Assembly (NCBI RefSeq): GCF_001029505.1
Contig: NZ_LEKH01000017.1
Span: 1-53,039, forward strand
Source of the DNA: Rubrobacter aplysinae
Lineage (GTDB): Bacteria; Actinomycetota; Rubrobacteria; Rubrobacterales; Rubrobacteraceae
DNA length: 53,039 bases
Reading direction: 5' to 3'
The translations under genes were made by a program, and so were the position numbers. Below, one piece after another: positions 25,494 through 34,879 of the stretch; the stretch's first letter is position 1, and each line of letters begins with the position of its first letter. The notes below the pieces were generated by a model that was given only the letters and a program-made list of their open reading frames with translations, made no database searches and was not told the DNA's origin.

Positions 25494-25801
25494 GGGAGCA
25501 CCTCCAGGAGCCGGTCCCGCTGGCCGTGGGTGAGGCCTACCAGCGTCTTGGAGCGGCTTACCCCGGCCTCCCGCAGCACACGATTGACCTTTATCCGGCC
25601 CATCCCGCGCACGGCCAATAGCATCTCCTCTACCTTGGCCCCCTTTAGCTCCTCGGAAGGGTCCATGAGCAGGTCGTAGAGGCTCAGCTCTCCGCTCTTT
25701 AGGGCTCGCTTGGCGTCGGCCCGGGCGAACCGGACTCGGTTTGCCTCCTGCAGGGCCGTCCAACGTTCCTGGCTGGTTCTCTCTGGTGCTCTCCTCAGCA
25801 T
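25490..25801 (-). CDS. mihF: Integration host factor MihF
   Basis: A small actinobacterial nucleoid DNA-binding protein, first found as a host factor for mycobacteriophage L5 integration. The 103-aa protein contains the conserved RWTALQEANRVRFARADAKRALKSGELSL and the helix-two-turn-helix region GMGRIKVNRVLREAGVSRSKTLVGLTHGQRDRLL. It sits next to gmk, as in other actinobacteria. The start is ATG 25801, which lies 9 bp after an extended -10 box and has no SD, suggesting a leaderless or near-leaderless mRNA. Confidence 0.95.
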   Translation of the reverse strand: MLRRAPERTSQERWTALQEANRVRFARADAKRALKSGELSLYDLLMDPSEELKGAKVEEMLLAVRGMGRIKVNRVLREAGVSRSKTLVGLTHGQRDRLLEVLP

Positions 25802-25810
25802 GGACCCGCT

Positions 25811-25819
25811 AGTATAACA
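25811..25819 (-). promoter_or_regulatory. Extended -10 promoter of mihF
   Basis: TGTTATACT on the minus strand matches the extended -10 pattern (TGn followed by TATACT, 5 of 6). Its end is 9 bp from the mihF ATG, so the transcript would begin about 1-3 nt before the start codon. No -35 box is evident. It lies in the 106-bp pyrD-mihF gap, which holds nothing else clear. Confidence 0.6.
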
Positions 25820-25907
25820 TCGGTTGTGATCCGTAATACCGTCATTTGCCGCTCTTTCGGGACGATCCGCGGGGGATTCATTGGCGTTTCACGAGTCTCG
25901 GCGGCCT

Positions 25908-26795
25908 CTAGCGATGCAAGAGCCCGGTGAGGCCGCGGGCGGACAGCCCGGCCTCTTCAAGGTAACCCTCCAGCTCTCGCAGTATCTCCCGGGGCTGGCG
26001 GGAGAAGGCAGAGGAGCCGACCTGGACGGCGGTTGCGCCGGCGAGCATGAACTCCACAGCGTCCTCACCGGTCGCGACGCCGCCGCAGCCGACTATCGGT
26101 ATGCCGGCGACGCGGTACGCCTCGTACACGGCGCGCAGGGCTACCGGCTTCATGGCGGGCCCCGAGAGACCACCCCGGACGACGACCCGGCGGCTCCGGG
26201 CGTCTACAGTCAGGGCCTGGATGGTGTTGGAGATGGTAAGCGCGTCGGCCCCGGAGCCCTCGGCGGCGGCCGCGTTCTCCGCGGCCTTCTCGCAGGCGAG
26301 CTTCGCGATCAGAGGCTTCCCCAGCAGCGTCTCCCGGCAGGCGGCGACGACCGTTCTCACGGAGTCCGGTTCGGAGCAGAAGGTCGCCCCGGAGCGCGCT
26401 CCGGAATGCTCGACGTTCGGGCACGAGAGGTTCAGCTCCACCCCGGCTACGCGGTCGTCATCGGCCAGCCTCCCGCAGAGCGAGGCAAAATCTTCGGGCG
26501 TATCCCCCGCGACGGAGAGCAGTAGCGGGAGCCTGTCTCCGAACGCATCCAGCTCGTCCAGGAAGCTCTCCACACCCGGGTTCTGGAGCCCGATGGAGTT
26601 GACCATCCCGGAGGCCGTCTCGGAGATGCGGGGCGGCGGGTTGCCGGATCTCGGCGAGGAGGTGACGGTCTTTGGTAGCAGAGCGCCGTACGCCCCGGTC
26701 CCGCGCTCGGCAACGGCCTCGGCTGCCAGCGTGCCGGCGGCGGGCATGAGCGGTGTAGCGAGCCGCATCCCGCACAGCTCAACGGAGACATCCAC
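25908..26795 (-). CDS. pyrD: Dihydroorotate dehydrogenase, catalytic subunit
   Basis: A class 1B type enzyme, which works with PyrK and passes electrons to NAD. The 295-aa TIM barrel has LMPAAGTLA, GLQNPGVESFLDEL, ELNLSCPNVEHSG with the active-site region, the Lys in LIAKLA, and IVGCGGVATGEDAVEFMLAGATAVQVG for FMN phosphate. I start at GTG 26795 (VDVSVELCGMRLA) because the upstream in-frame codons fall within pyrK. The GAGG SD lies in the 9-bp repeat joining the two genes. pyrF, which often follows pyrD, is absent. Confidence 0.94.
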   Translation of the reverse strand: MDVSVELCGMRLATPLMPAAGTLAAEAVAERGTGAYGALLPKTVTSSPRSGNPPPRISETASGMVNSIGLQNPGVESFLDELDAFGDRLPLLLSVAGDTPEDFASLCGRLADDDRVAGVELNLSCPNVEHSGARSGATFCSEPDSVRTVVAACRETLLGKPLIAKLACEKAAENAAAAEGSGADALTISNTIQALTVDARSRRVVVRGGLSGPAMKPVALRAVYEAYRVAGIPIVGCGGVATGEDAVEFMLAGATAVQVGSSAFSRQPREILRELEGYLEEAGLSARGLTGLLHR

Positions 26796-26821
26796 GCCGC
26801 CTACCTCGTCTACCTCTTCTA
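26795..26821 (-). repeat. 9-bp repeats forming the pyrK-pyrD junction
   Basis: TAGAAGAGG, TAGACGAGG and TAGGCGGCG begin exactly at the pyrK stop codon and end at the first base of the pyrD GTG. In the pyrK frame they give three stop codons in succession; their GAGG parts serve as the pyrD SD. Confidence 0.8.
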
Positions 26822-27556
26822 CCAAGCCAGATCCCAGGCTATAAACACGGGCCCGTCCACGCACACTCTTTTATAGGACACTCCCCCGCCCACGACGGCG
26901 GGCACGACGCAGCCGTAGCAGGAGCCGTCCATACAGGCCATCCGCTCCCTCAACGCCAGTTGCGCGTCGGGCCGGTCCCGGCCGACGCGGCGGAGGGTAT
27001 CCCGGTCCCCGCTCACGTACACCTCTCCGCACCCGGCGAGCCCCTCCAGAGAGGCCCCAAAAGCCCCGGGCGAGCCGTCGGTGGATACTACCTCGGCCCC
27101 GGGATGGGCCAGCCGCAGCCACGAGAGGTACTCCTCTGAGGCTTCCGGCGGCGCTTCGAGATACACGCTATGGTCTACCCCGTGCTCCCCGAGACGCCGA
27201 CCGAGGAACCTGAGCGGCGCCACCCAGACCCCGCCACCCACCAGCGCTGCCCTGCCGGATTCGGAGGCCGACTCCAGCTCGAACCCTCGGCCTCGCGGGT
27301 CGCTCACGAGAAGTTGTTCGCCGCCGTAGAGAATGGACTCCGTGCCCCGGCCCCGCACCTTGAAGAGTAGAGAGATCTCTCCCTCCTCGGCGTCGTGGAC
27401 GAAAAACGGCCTCGGCAGGAAGGGATCGGAAGCCGTACCGGCCTTGACGCCGACGAACTGCCCCGGCTCTGGCTTACGACCGGACCACTCGTACCGGAGC
27501 AGCGCATGACCGCCGATGGTCTCACGTTCCAGAACCTTTACAGGACGTAGATTCAA
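26819..27556 (-). CDS. pyrK: Dihydroorotate dehydrogenase electron transfer subunit
   Basis: This FAD and 2Fe-2S protein carries electrons from PyrD to NAD. The 245-aa protein has the FAD-binding LPRPFFVHD segment, the NAD-binding GGGVWVAPLRFL region, and the cluster cysteines in ACMDGSCYGC followed by KRVCVDGPVF. The usual motif is CGIGAC; here Met-Asp replace Gly-Ile. TTG 27556 is used; longer versions overlap carB without conservation. It overlaps the carB stop region by a few codons' distance only (15 bp gap). Confidence 0.9.
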   Translation of the reverse strand: MNLRPVKVLERETIGGHALLRYEWSGRKPEPGQFVGVKAGTASDPFLPRPFFVHDAEEGEISLLFKVRGRGTESILYGGEQLLVSDPRGRGFELESASESGRAALVGGGVWVAPLRFLGRRLGEHGVDHSVYLEAPPEASEEYLSWLRLAHPGAEVVSTDGSPGAFGASLEGLAGCGEVYVSGDRDTLRRVGRDRPDAQLALRERMACMDGSCYGCVVPAVVGGGVSYKRVCVDGPVFIAWDLAW

Positions 27557-27570
27557 CCTAGAGTTCAGCC

Positions 27571-30500
27571 TCAGATACGAGCCGCGTACAGGCTCTGCAA
27601 CGGCTCGACGCGGCGGGTTTCGCCCCGGATCTTGGACTCTATCCCCTGGACCGCGGCGGAGGCGGCGGCCAGCGTGGTGATGCACGGCACGCCGTGGGCG
27701 AGAGCCTTGCGCCGGATCAGATACCCGTCCGTGCGGGCTCCGCGGCCCCAGGGCGTGTTCAGGATCAGGTCCACCCAGCCGTCCTCGATCATGGCCAGCA
27801 CATCCTGGCCGTCCCCAGCTTGGCTCTCCGATTCCCCGATCTTGGGCACCACCTGCACCGGTAGCCCGTTGTTCGACAGTACCTCCGCCGTCCCCTCGCT
27901 TGCGGCGAGCTCGAACCCGAGGTCCGCGAAAGCCCGCGCTATGAGCACCACGGCCCGTTTCTCGCGGTTTGCGACGGATATGTACACCCGCCCACCGACC
28001 GGCAGCGTCTGACCGGCGGCGGTCAGAGCCTTTGCGAACGCTCCGCCGAACGTACGGTCTATGCCCATCGCCTCGCCCGTCGAGCGCATCTCCGGCCCGA
28101 GCAGCGTGTCCACCCCCGAGAACCTGTCGAACGGGAACACCGGGGCCTTTACGCTAAAGTGCCCCTCCGTACGCTCGCGCCAGTCCTCTACCTCCAGCGG
28201 CACTAGGTCCCGCAGCCTCTCGCCCACCAGCACCCGCGTCGCCAGCTTCGCGAGCGGCACGCCGGTGGCCTTGGAGACGTAGGGCACCGTGCGCGAGGCC
28301 CGGGGGTTGCACTCGATGACCATGACCTCCTCGCCGCGCACCACGAACTGGATGTTCATCAAACCAACCACCCCCACGCCGCGCGCCAGACGCCGGGTGT
28401 AGTCCTGTATCTTCTCTACCAGCGCGCGCGGGACCGTGATCGGGGGCATCACACATGAGGAGTCACCCGAATGTACCCCGGCCTCCTCCACGTGCTCCAT
28501 GATGCCGCCGACGTACACGTCATCTCCGTCGGAGACCGCGTCCACGTCCACCTCGACGTGATCCTCCATGAACTTATCTATCAGGATCGGATGCTCCGGG
28601 CTCGTCGCAACACTCGTCTTCAAGTACAGGTCGAGGTCCTCGTCGGAGTACACGATCTCCATGCGGCGGCCGCCGAGCACGTACGAGGGCCGGACGACGA
28701 CAGGGTACCCGATACCGTGCGCGACCTCGCGGGCCTCCTCGGCGGTGGTCGCGGTGCCGAAGCGGGGCTGCGGGATACCGAGGTCCGAGAGCAGCCTGCC
28801 AAAACGCGAGCGGTCCTCGGCGAGGTCTATGGCCTCTGGAGAGGTGCCGAGTATCCTGACCCCGCTCTCCTCCAGCTCGCGAGCCAGCTTGAGCGGGCTC
28901 TGGCCGCCGAACTGCAGGATCACGCCCTCCGGCTCCTCGCGGCGCAACACGTCCAGGACATACTCCGCCGTGAGTGGCTCGAAGTATAGCCGGGTGGAGG
29001 TGTCGTAGTCGGTGGAGACCGTCTCGGGATTGGAGTTGACCATTACCGAGTCGTACCCGGCATCCGAGAGTGCGTAGCTGGCGTGGACGCAGGCGTAGTC
29101 GAACTCCACGCCCTGCCCGATACGGTTGGGACCGCTGCCGAGCACCACGACGGAGGGGTTACCACCGCGCTCCACCTCGTCCTCGACCTCGTAGGTGGAG
29201 TAGAAATATGGGGTGCGGGCCGGGAACTCTCCGGCGCAGGTATCCACCGCCTTGTAGGTGGGCCTGATCCCGAGCGCCTGCCGCACCCCGCGCGCCACCT
29301 CCCGCGAGCCGCCGTACGTCGCGGCCAGAGCCTCGTCGGGCAGTCCGGTGCGCTTCGCCTCGTGAAGCTCCTCTGCCGTGGGAACCTCGCCCGGAGCTCC
29401 CGAAATCGAATCCTCGGCAGCCACGATCCGGGCTATGGAGGCTATGAAGAACGGATCTATGTGGGTGCGGGAGAAGATCTCCCGGATGTCCATCCCGCTG
29501 CGTAAAGCCTCGAATACCGCGAAGATCCTGTACGGGTTCGGCTCGTCCAGGATAGGCAGGACGTCCTGTGGGTCAACCTCAAGTGAAGCCATAGCCTTCA
29601 GGAGGCTTTCGGTGAAGGTGCGGCCTATAGCCATGACCTCGCCGACGGACTGCATCTTGGTTGTCAGGCTCGGGGTGGCGGCGGGGAACTTTTCGAAGGC
29701 GAAGCGTGGGATCTTGGTGACTATGTAGTCCAGCGCGGGCTCGAAGGAGGCCGGGGTAGCGCCGGTAATATCGTTCGGGATCTCATCCAGCGTGTACCCG
29801 ACCGCGAGCTTTGCCGCGATCTTGGCTATGGGAAAGCCGGTCGCCTTGCTCGCCAGCGCGCTGGAGCGCGATACGCGGGGGTTCATCTCGATCACGTAGA
29901 ACCCGTCGCTCTCTGGGTCCACGGCGAACTGCACGTTCGAGCCCCCCGTCGAGACCCCGATCTCACGTATTATGCGTGCAGAGGCGGTGCGGAGCATCTG
30001 GTACTGCTTGTCGGAGAGGGTCTGTGAGGGGGCGACGGTGATGGAGTCCCCGGTGTGGACGCCCATCGGGTCCAGGTTCTCTATGGAGCACACGATCACC
30101 ACGTTGTCGGCGGCGTCGCGCATCACCTCGAGCTCGAATTCTTTCCACCCGGCGACGGACTTCTCCACGAGCACGCTGTTTACTGGGCTGGCGTCGAGCC
30201 CTTCGGCCACGGTGCGTCGCAGCTCGTCCATGTCGTGGGCGGTGGCCCCGCCCTTGCCGCCGAGGGTGAAGCTCGGACGGATGATCAGGGGAAACCCCGC
30301 CGTCTTCACCAGCTCCTCGGCCTCCTCGACGTGACGCACCGTGCGGCTCTCCGGCACGGCGAGGCCGATGCGGTCCATCGCCTCGTGAAACAGCCTCCGG
30401 TCCTCGGCCTTCTGGATAGAGTCCACGGAAGCTCCGAGCAACTCTACCCCGTGCTCTTGAAGCACCTCGGACTCGTAGAGCTCGATCGACAGGTTGAGCG

Positions 30501-30783
30501 CGGTCTGGCCGCCGAGGGTCGGGAGCAGGGCATCGGGCTGCTCGCGGCGGATGATTTCGGCCACCGTACCGGCCGTTAGCGGCTCGACGTAGGTTACGTC
30601 GGCGATCTCGGGGTCGGTCATTATGGTCGCGGGGTTCGAGTTGACCAGGATCACCCGGTACCCTTCCTCGCGCAGGGCCCGGCACGCCTGGGTGCCGGAG
30701 TAGTCGAACTCGGCGGCCTGGCCTATGACTATCGGACCGGAGCCCACTATTAGTATCGTCTCAATGTCGTCGCGGCGGGGCAA
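27571..30783 (-). CDS. carB: Carbamoyl-phosphate synthase large subunit
   Basis: It makes carbamoyl phosphate from ammonia, bicarbonate and two ATP, for pyrimidines and arginine. The 1070-aa protein shows the two homologous ATP-grasp halves ([21 protein letters not shown] and later [23 protein letters not shown]), each with a GGKGG- or GGRRM-type loop, and a C-terminal MGS-like regulatory domain (about 940-1070, [20 protein letters not shown]). The start is TTG 30783, 20 bp after carA. Confidence 0.97.
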   Translation of the reverse strand: MPRRDDIETILIVGSGPIVIGQAAEFDYSGTQACRALREEGYRVILVNSNPATIMTDPEIADVTYVEPLTAGTVAEIIRREQPDALLPTLGGQTALNLSIELYESEVLQEHGVELLGASVDSIQKAEDRRLFHEAMDRIGLAVPESRTVRHVEEAEELVKTAGFPLIIRPSFTLGGKGGATAHDMDELRRTVAEGLDASPVNSVLVEKSVAGWKEFELEVMRDAADNVVIVCSIENLDPMGVHTGDSITVAPSQTLSDKQYQMLRTASARIIREIGVSTGGSNVQFAVDPESDGFYVIEMNPRVSRSSALASKATGFPIAKIAAKLAVGYTLDEIPNDITGATPASFEPALDYIVTKIPRFAFEKFPAATPSLTTKMQSVGEVMAIGRTFTESLLKAMASLEVDPQDVLPILDEPNPYRIFAVFEALRSGMDIREIFSRTHIDPFFIASIARIVAAEDSISGAPGEVPTAEELHEAKRTGLPDEALAATYGGSREVARGVRQALGIRPTYKAVDTCAGEFPARTPYFYSTYEVEDEVERGGNPSVVVLGSGPNRIGQGVEFDYACVHASYALSDAGYDSVMVNSNPETVSTDYDTSTRLYFEPLTAEYVLDVLRREEPEGVILQFGGQSPLKLARELEESGVRILGTSPEAIDLAEDRSRFGRLLSDLGIPQPRFGTATTAEEAREVAHGIGYPVVVRPSYVLGGRRMEIVYSDEDLDLYLKTSVATSPEHPILIDKFMEDHVEVDVDAVSDGDDVYVGGIMEHVEEAGVHSGDSSCVMPPITVPRALVEKIQDYTRRLARGVGVVGLMNIQFVVRGEEVMVIECNPRASRTVPYVSKATGVPLAKLATRVLVGERLRDLVPLEVEDWRERTEGHFSVKAPVFPFDRFSGVDTLLGPEMRSTGEAMGIDRTFGGAFAKALTAAGQTLPVGGRVYISVANREKRAVVLIARAFADLGFELAASEGTAEVLSNNGLPVQVVPKIGESESQAGDGQDVLAMIEDGWVDLILNTPWGRGARTDGYLIRRKALAHGVPCITTLAAASAAVQGIESKIRGETRRVEPLQSLYAARI

Positions 30784-30803
30784 CTCCTGCTACCTGTACC
30801 TTC

Positions 30804-31919
30804 CTAGACCGCTACCGGGTTGGTCTCGCCGGTCAACGTCTCCACGAACTCGTCGAAGAGGTAGCCGGAGTCCTGCGGGCCGGGGCTAGACTCTGGGTGG
30901 TACTGCACGCTCCACGCCCGGCGCTCGCGGTCCGCCACGCCCTCGACGGTGCCGTCGTACAGGTTGCGGTGGGTGAGCTCCACGCTCCCGGGCAGGCTGT
31001 CCTCATCTATGGCGAAGCCGTGGTTCTGACTCGTGATCTCGATCCTCCCGGTTCTCAGATTCCTCACCGGGTGGTTCGCACCGTGGTGGCCGAACGGCAT
31101 CTTGTAGGTCTCACACCCTAAAGCTAAACCCAAGAGTTGATGTCCGAGACAGATGCCGAAGACCGGCAGCCTGCCTATGAGGCTCTCCAGCGTGCCGACC
31201 GCCCGCTGCAGGACCGCCGGGTCTCCGGGACCATTGGACAGGAAGAGCCCGTCCGGTTCCTGAGCCATCACCTCTTCCGCCTCGGCGCTGCCCGGGATCG
31301 CAACGACGGAGACGCCCCGGCTGCGGAGCTCCCTGTAGATGGAGCCCTTCACCCCGTAGTCCAGCGCGGCGACCCGGCAACGCTCCTCGCCAAAGGCCGG
31401 GAAAAGCGTGGGCCCGGCGAGCTCCGTACCGCCGGAGGCGAGGTCGAGGCCGGACATCTCGGGGTGGGAGTTGGCCTTCTCCTTTAGCCTGTTTACGTCT
31501 GTCTCCTCGGTGGAGATGACGCCGCGCATCGCGCCCTTGTCGCGCAGGTGCCGGGTAAGAGCGCGGGTGTCCAGACCCTCGACGCCGATCACGCCGCTCT
31601 CTTCCAGCGCGGCGGACAGGCCGCCCCCGCTGGCCCAGTTGCTGTGGTGTGGGGTGTACTCGCGTACGAGGACGCCGGCGGCCTGCACGCCGGGGGACTC
31701 GTCGTCGCCGGAGATCACGCCGTAGTTCCCTATTAGGGGGTAGGTGAAAAGCACGATCTGACCCCGGTACGACGGGTCGGTCACGGTCTCCTGGTAGCCG
31801 ACCATGCTGGTGGTAAAGACCACCTCGCCGGCCACCTCACCCTCTCCCGCGAAGGTCCAGCCGTCGTAAGAAGCTCCGTCTTCCAGGACGAGCCTCGCCC
31901 GTCTACGTCCTCTCTCCAA
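30804..31919 (-). CDS. carA: Carbamoyl-phosphate synthase small subunit
   Basis: The glutaminase partner of CarB. The 371-aa protein has the N-terminal domain with [20 protein letters not shown] and a class I amidotransferase domain with the nucleophile in [15 protein letters not shown] and the His in [14 protein letters not shown] 31919 has GGGAG 6 nt upstream and overlaps pyrC by 17 nt. Confidence 0.97.
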   Translation of the reverse strand: MERGRRRARLVLEDGASYDGWTFAGEGEVAGEVVFTTSMVGYQETVTDPSYRGQIVLFTYPLIGNYGVISGDDESPGVQAAGVLVREYTPHHSNWASGGGLSAALEESGVIGVEGLDTRALTRHLRDKGAMRGVISTEETDVNRLKEKANSHPEMSGLDLASGGTELAGPTLFPAFGEERCRVAALDYGVKGSIYRELRSRGVSVVAIPGSAEAEEVMAQEPDGLFLSNGPGDPAVLQRAVGTLESLIGRLPVFGICLGHQLLGLALGCETYKMPFGHHGANHPVRNLRTGRIEITSQNHGFAIDEDSLPGSVELTHRNLYDGTVEGVADRERRAWSVQYHPESSPGPQDSGYLFDEFVETLTGETNPVAV

Positions 31920-33219
31920 GCCTCACTCCCATTCTGTCATGTACCAGCTCGCCGCCGACCATCGTGCCCACGACCCGGCCCCTTAGCCTGCGCCCGAGGT
32001 ATGGACTATTGGACGACCGGCTGACCAGACTCTCCCGGCCGACGGTCCACTCCTCGGAGAGATCCACGAGCGTGAGATCCGCCGGCGCGCCGGGATAGAT
32101 GCCGTGCCCACCCGTTAGCCAGCCTCCCGGGGCCGTGCTCATGGCCTCGACCAGCCGGGACAGCGGCAACTTTCCACCCTCCACCAGGTCCGTGTAGATG
32201 GCGGCGAACGCCGTCTCGTGACCCAGGAAACCGGGCGCGGACTCCTCGAAGGGGAGATCCTTCTCCTCCGGAGCGTGCGGCGCGTGATCGGTCGCCACGA
32301 AGTCGAGGATACCATCCCCGAGCGCGGCCCCCACACCGAACCTGTCCCCGTCCGGCCTGAGCGGCGGGTTTACCCGGAACCGGCCTTCGAGCGTGGAGAC
32401 GAGCCCGTCCGTGAGCGTCAGGTGGTGCGGCGTGGTATCCCCGGTAACGTTAGGGCCGCCCCGCTTGAAGAAGCCCACGAGCGCCGCGGATAGCTCCGTC
32501 GAGACGTGGGTAATGTGTACCCGCGCCCCGGTCTCCCGCGCTAGCACGAGCGCCGTGGCCGTGGCGGCGTCCTCGGCGCTCGCCGGGCTCCCGGGGATAC
32601 CGGCCAGCGCGGCCGCCGCTCCGTCGTGGACGACGCCGGTGGCCAGCGTGTGATCCTCGCAGTGCAGCAAAACCGGCAGCCCTGCATCGGCGGCGTAGAG
32701 CATACCGCTGCGCAGTATCCCCGCCGAGGCGGTCCCCAGCCCGTCGTCCGAGACGCAGACCGCGCCGGCCTCCTTTAAGAGCCGCATCTCGGTCAGACGC
32801 TCTCCGGCGAGCCCGACGTGCAGCGCGGCGCTTATGTAGGTCCGCACCCGGGACTCGCGCTCGATGCACCGGGCCAGGCCCTCGACCACCACGGGCCGGT
32901 CCACCACGGGGTCGGTGTTCGGCATCATCATAACGCCGGTGAATCCCCCGGCGGCCGCGGCGGCGGAGCCGGTCTCTATGCTCTCCTCTTCCTCGCGGCC
33001 CGGCGTGCGCCAGTGGGCGTGGACGTCCACGAACCCGGGAAAAAGGTGGAGACCGCCGGCGTCTATCTCGCGCACGCCGCGCAGATTCTCCCCCACCTCC
33101 GCAATGTACCCCCCTGAGATCCGCACATCCAGATAGCCGTCGAGTTCTTGAGAAGGGTCGAGGACGCGGGCGCCCCGGATCACGGTCTCTGGCATGGCCT
33201 CTGTAGCTTCCGGCGTCAT
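31903..33219 (-). CDS. pyrC: Dihydroorotase (class I)
   Basis: It cyclises carbamoyl aspartate to dihydroorotate. The 438-aa amidohydrolase has the metal-binding [10 protein letters not shown] (HxH), CVSDDG, HCEDH, ITHVST and ATDHAPH segments. The usual DxHxHLREPG signature differs at Ala-His-Trp-Arg-Thr. The ATG at 33219 overlaps the pyrB stop by one base (TGATG), the usual tight pyrB-pyrC pair. Confidence 0.96.
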   Translation of the reverse strand: MTPEATEAMPETVIRGARVLDPSQELDGYLDVRISGGYIAEVGENLRGVREIDAGGLHLFPGFVDVHAHWRTPGREEEESIETGSAAAAAGGFTGVMMMPNTDPVVDRPVVVEGLARCIERESRVRTYISAALHVGLAGERLTEMRLLKEAGAVCVSDDGLGTASAGILRSGMLYAADAGLPVLLHCEDHTLATGVVHDGAAAALAGIPGSPASAEDAATATALVLARETGARVHITHVSTELSAALVGFFKRGGPNVTGDTTPHHLTLTDGLVSTLEGRFRVNPPLRPDGDRFGVGAALGDGILDFVATDHAPHAPEEKDLPFEESAPGFLGHETAFAAIYTDLVEGGKLPLSRLVEAMSTAPGGWLTGGHGIYPGAPADLTLVDLSEEWTVGRESLVSRSSNSPYLGRRLRGRVVGTMVGGELVHDRMGVRLGERT

Positions 33220-34148
33220 CAGGCCGCCGCCTCCCTGCGGGCTCCGCTGTACATCTCCAGCACCGCGGAGCGGACGTGGATGCCGGCGGCCACCTGCTCG
33301 CGGATCAGGGACCGCTCGTCGAGCACCACGTCACCGGCGACCTCAACGCCCCGGTTCACCGGCCCCGGATGCAGCAAGCGTACTCCGCCTATCAGATGCT
33401 CACGCCTGACCCCGAACGAAGCGGCGTACTCCGCGACGGATGGGACCTCGGCCGAGGCCATGCGCTCCCGTTGCAGGCGCAGCGCGTACAGGGTATCCGC
33501 GCCCCAGGCCAGCGCCTCATCCACCGAGCCGAGCACCGGGCAGCCCCAGATACCGGCCGCATCCTCCGGCAGCAGCGTGCGCGGCCCGGCGAGAGCAACC
33601 TCCATACCGGCGGCCTTGAAGGCCGGGATCACGCTCCGCGCCACCCGGCTGTGCAGCACGTCGCCGACTATAGCCGCCCGGCGGCCCTCAAGCTCCTCGA
33701 AGCCGCCCCCGGCTTCGGCCAGAGCGTACAGGTCAAGCAGGGCCTGCGTCGGGTGCTGTCCGCGGCCGTCCCCGGCGTTCACGACCGGGGCCTCGGCGTA
33801 GCGGGCGGCGAGGGAGGCCGCGCCCGCCGCCGGATGGCGCAGCACGATGGCGTCGGCCCCGAGCCTATCGAGGGTTACCACGGTGTCTATCAGGGACTCG
33901 CCCTTTGAGAGCGAGGAGCCCTCGCCGGAGATCGAGACCACGTCGGCCCCGGCGCGGCGGGCGGCCAGCTCGAAGGAGGATGCCGTGCGGGTCGAAGACT
34001 CGAAGAATGCCAGGCACACGGTGTGTCCCGCGAGCCCGAAATGTACGTCGCCCGCCGCGTGCTCCCGGGCTCGCTCTATGATCTCCTGCAACTCTCCGAG
34101 GGAGACGTTTTGCAGGGAGATGAGATCCCGGCACTCTCTACTCTGCAA
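33219..34148 (-). CDS. pyrB: Aspartate carbamoyltransferase catalytic chain
   Basis: It joins carbamoyl phosphate to aspartate. The 309-aa protein has the carbamoyl-phosphate site [33 protein letters not shown] and [13 protein letters not shown], all standard. No pyrI regulatory chain follows. TTG 34148 begins inside the last codons of pyrR (11-nt overlap), with a weak SD, which fits coupling to pyrR translation. Confidence 0.97.
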   Translation of the reverse strand: MQSRECRDLISLQNVSLGELQEIIERAREHAAGDVHFGLAGHTVCLAFFESSTRTASSFELAARRAGADVVSISGEGSSLSKGESLIDTVVTLDRLGADAIVLRHPAAGAASLAARYAEAPVVNAGDGRGQHPTQALLDLYALAEAGGGFEELEGRRAAIVGDVLHSRVARSVIPAFKAAGMEVALAGPRTLLPEDAAGIWGCPVLGSVDEALAWGADTLYALRLQRERMASAEVPSVAEYAASFGVRREHLIGGVRLLHPGPVNRGVEVAGDVVLDERSLIREQVAAGIHVRSAVLEMYSGARREAAA

Positions 34149-34743
34149 CCCGGATCACCCCATCCTCTCCGTCGGTTTCGGAGAGCCTTACGAGCACCCG
34201 TTCACCGCGGGCGGTCGGGATGTTCTTTCCGACGTAGTCGGCCCTGACGGGTAGCTCCCGGTGACCGCGGTCCACGAGGATGGCGAGCTGTATCGCCGCC
34301 GGGCGGCCGAGCTCCAGCAGGGCCTCCATCGCGGCCCGTGAGGTGCGGCCGGTAAAGAGCACGTCGTCCACCAGCACGACGTTCCGGCCCTCGACGTCGA
34401 AGGGCACGTCCGACCCGAGAAGCTCCGCCTCCCGTTCCGTCCCCTGATCCGCCTCATCGGAGCCCAGGTCGTCGCGGTGCAGGGTGATGTCGAGAGAGCC
34501 CACCGGCACGTCCAGCCCCTCGAAGTGGCGGACGTTGTGGGCGATCCGGTACGCCAGCGGGGCGCCGCGCGTCAGCACGCCGACCAGCGCCAGGTTATCC
34601 AGGTTGGAGGCGTTGCGCTCCAGGATCTCGTGCGAGATACGCCGCAGGGAGCGGCTGACGTTGTCCGGGTTCAGCACCGTGGACACCGTGGAGCTTTCGC
34701 GCTCCAGCCCACGCGCCTCTCCGGCTCCGAAACGGCTGTTCAA
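34138..34743 (-). CDS. pyrR: Pyrimidine operon regulator PyrR
   Basis: PyrR senses UMP and binds pyr mRNA; it also has some uracil phosphoribosyltransferase activity. The 201-aa protein has the PRPP motif [21 protein letters not shown] and [21 protein letters not shown] 34743 is fixed by an excellent SD (AAAGGAGGA) 7-8 nt upstream; it gives about 20 residues more than B. subtilis PyrR. The RNA directly before the SD matches the PyrR-binding consensus, so PyrR probably represses its own translation and, by coupling, the operon. Confidence 0.97.
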   Translation of the reverse strand: MNSRFGAGEARGLERESSTVSTVLNPDNVSRSLRRISHEILERNASNLDNLALVGVLTRGAPLAYRIAHNVRHFEGLDVPVGSLDITLHRDDLGSDEADQGTEREAELLGSDVPFDVEGRNVVLVDDVLFTGRTSRAAMEALLELGRPAAIQLAILVDRGHRELPVRADYVGKNIPTARGERVLVRLSETDGEDGVIRVAE

Positions 34744-34752
34744 GCCTCTGTC

Positions 34753-34774
34753 CTCCTTTGCGCCTCGCGGGACG
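34753..34774 (-). promoter_or_regulatory. PyrR-binding RNA site at the pyrR Shine-Dalgarno
   Basis: Read on the minus strand, 34774-34761 is CGTCCCGCGAGGCG, matching the recalled PyrR consensus ARUCCNGNGAGGYU at the core UCCNGNGAGGY. Flanking GCG and CGC can pair to form the stem. One base later comes the SD AAAGGAGGA (34759-34751). No terminator lies between, so control of translation, as reported for mycobacteria, is the simplest reading. Confidence 0.8.
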
Positions 34775-34803
34775 CGATTAAAGGTTTGTGAAGTTCCAGA
34801 TGA

Positions 34804-34870
34804 CCCGGCGGATGATCCAGAACTCTGCTTTAGCTCGTTAAGCTCGGGATACGCTACTAGAGCCGCCGGG
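34804..34870. repeat. 8-bp inverted repeat spanning the pyrR leader
   Basis: CCCGGCGG (34804-34811) and CCGCCGGG (34863-34870) are perfect complements 51 bp apart. A transcript reading through from rluD could fold across this span; one starting at the internal promoter would lack the first arm. Confidence 0.6.
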
Positions 34871-34879
34871 AAAGTTCAA
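34851..34879 (-). promoter_or_regulatory. Possible pyrR operon promoter
   Basis: TTGAAC at 34874-34879, a 17-bp spacer and TAGCGT at 34851-34856 (minus strand). The -35 box overlaps the stop codon of the pseudouridine synthase gene. The -10 match is modest. Confidence 0.45.
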
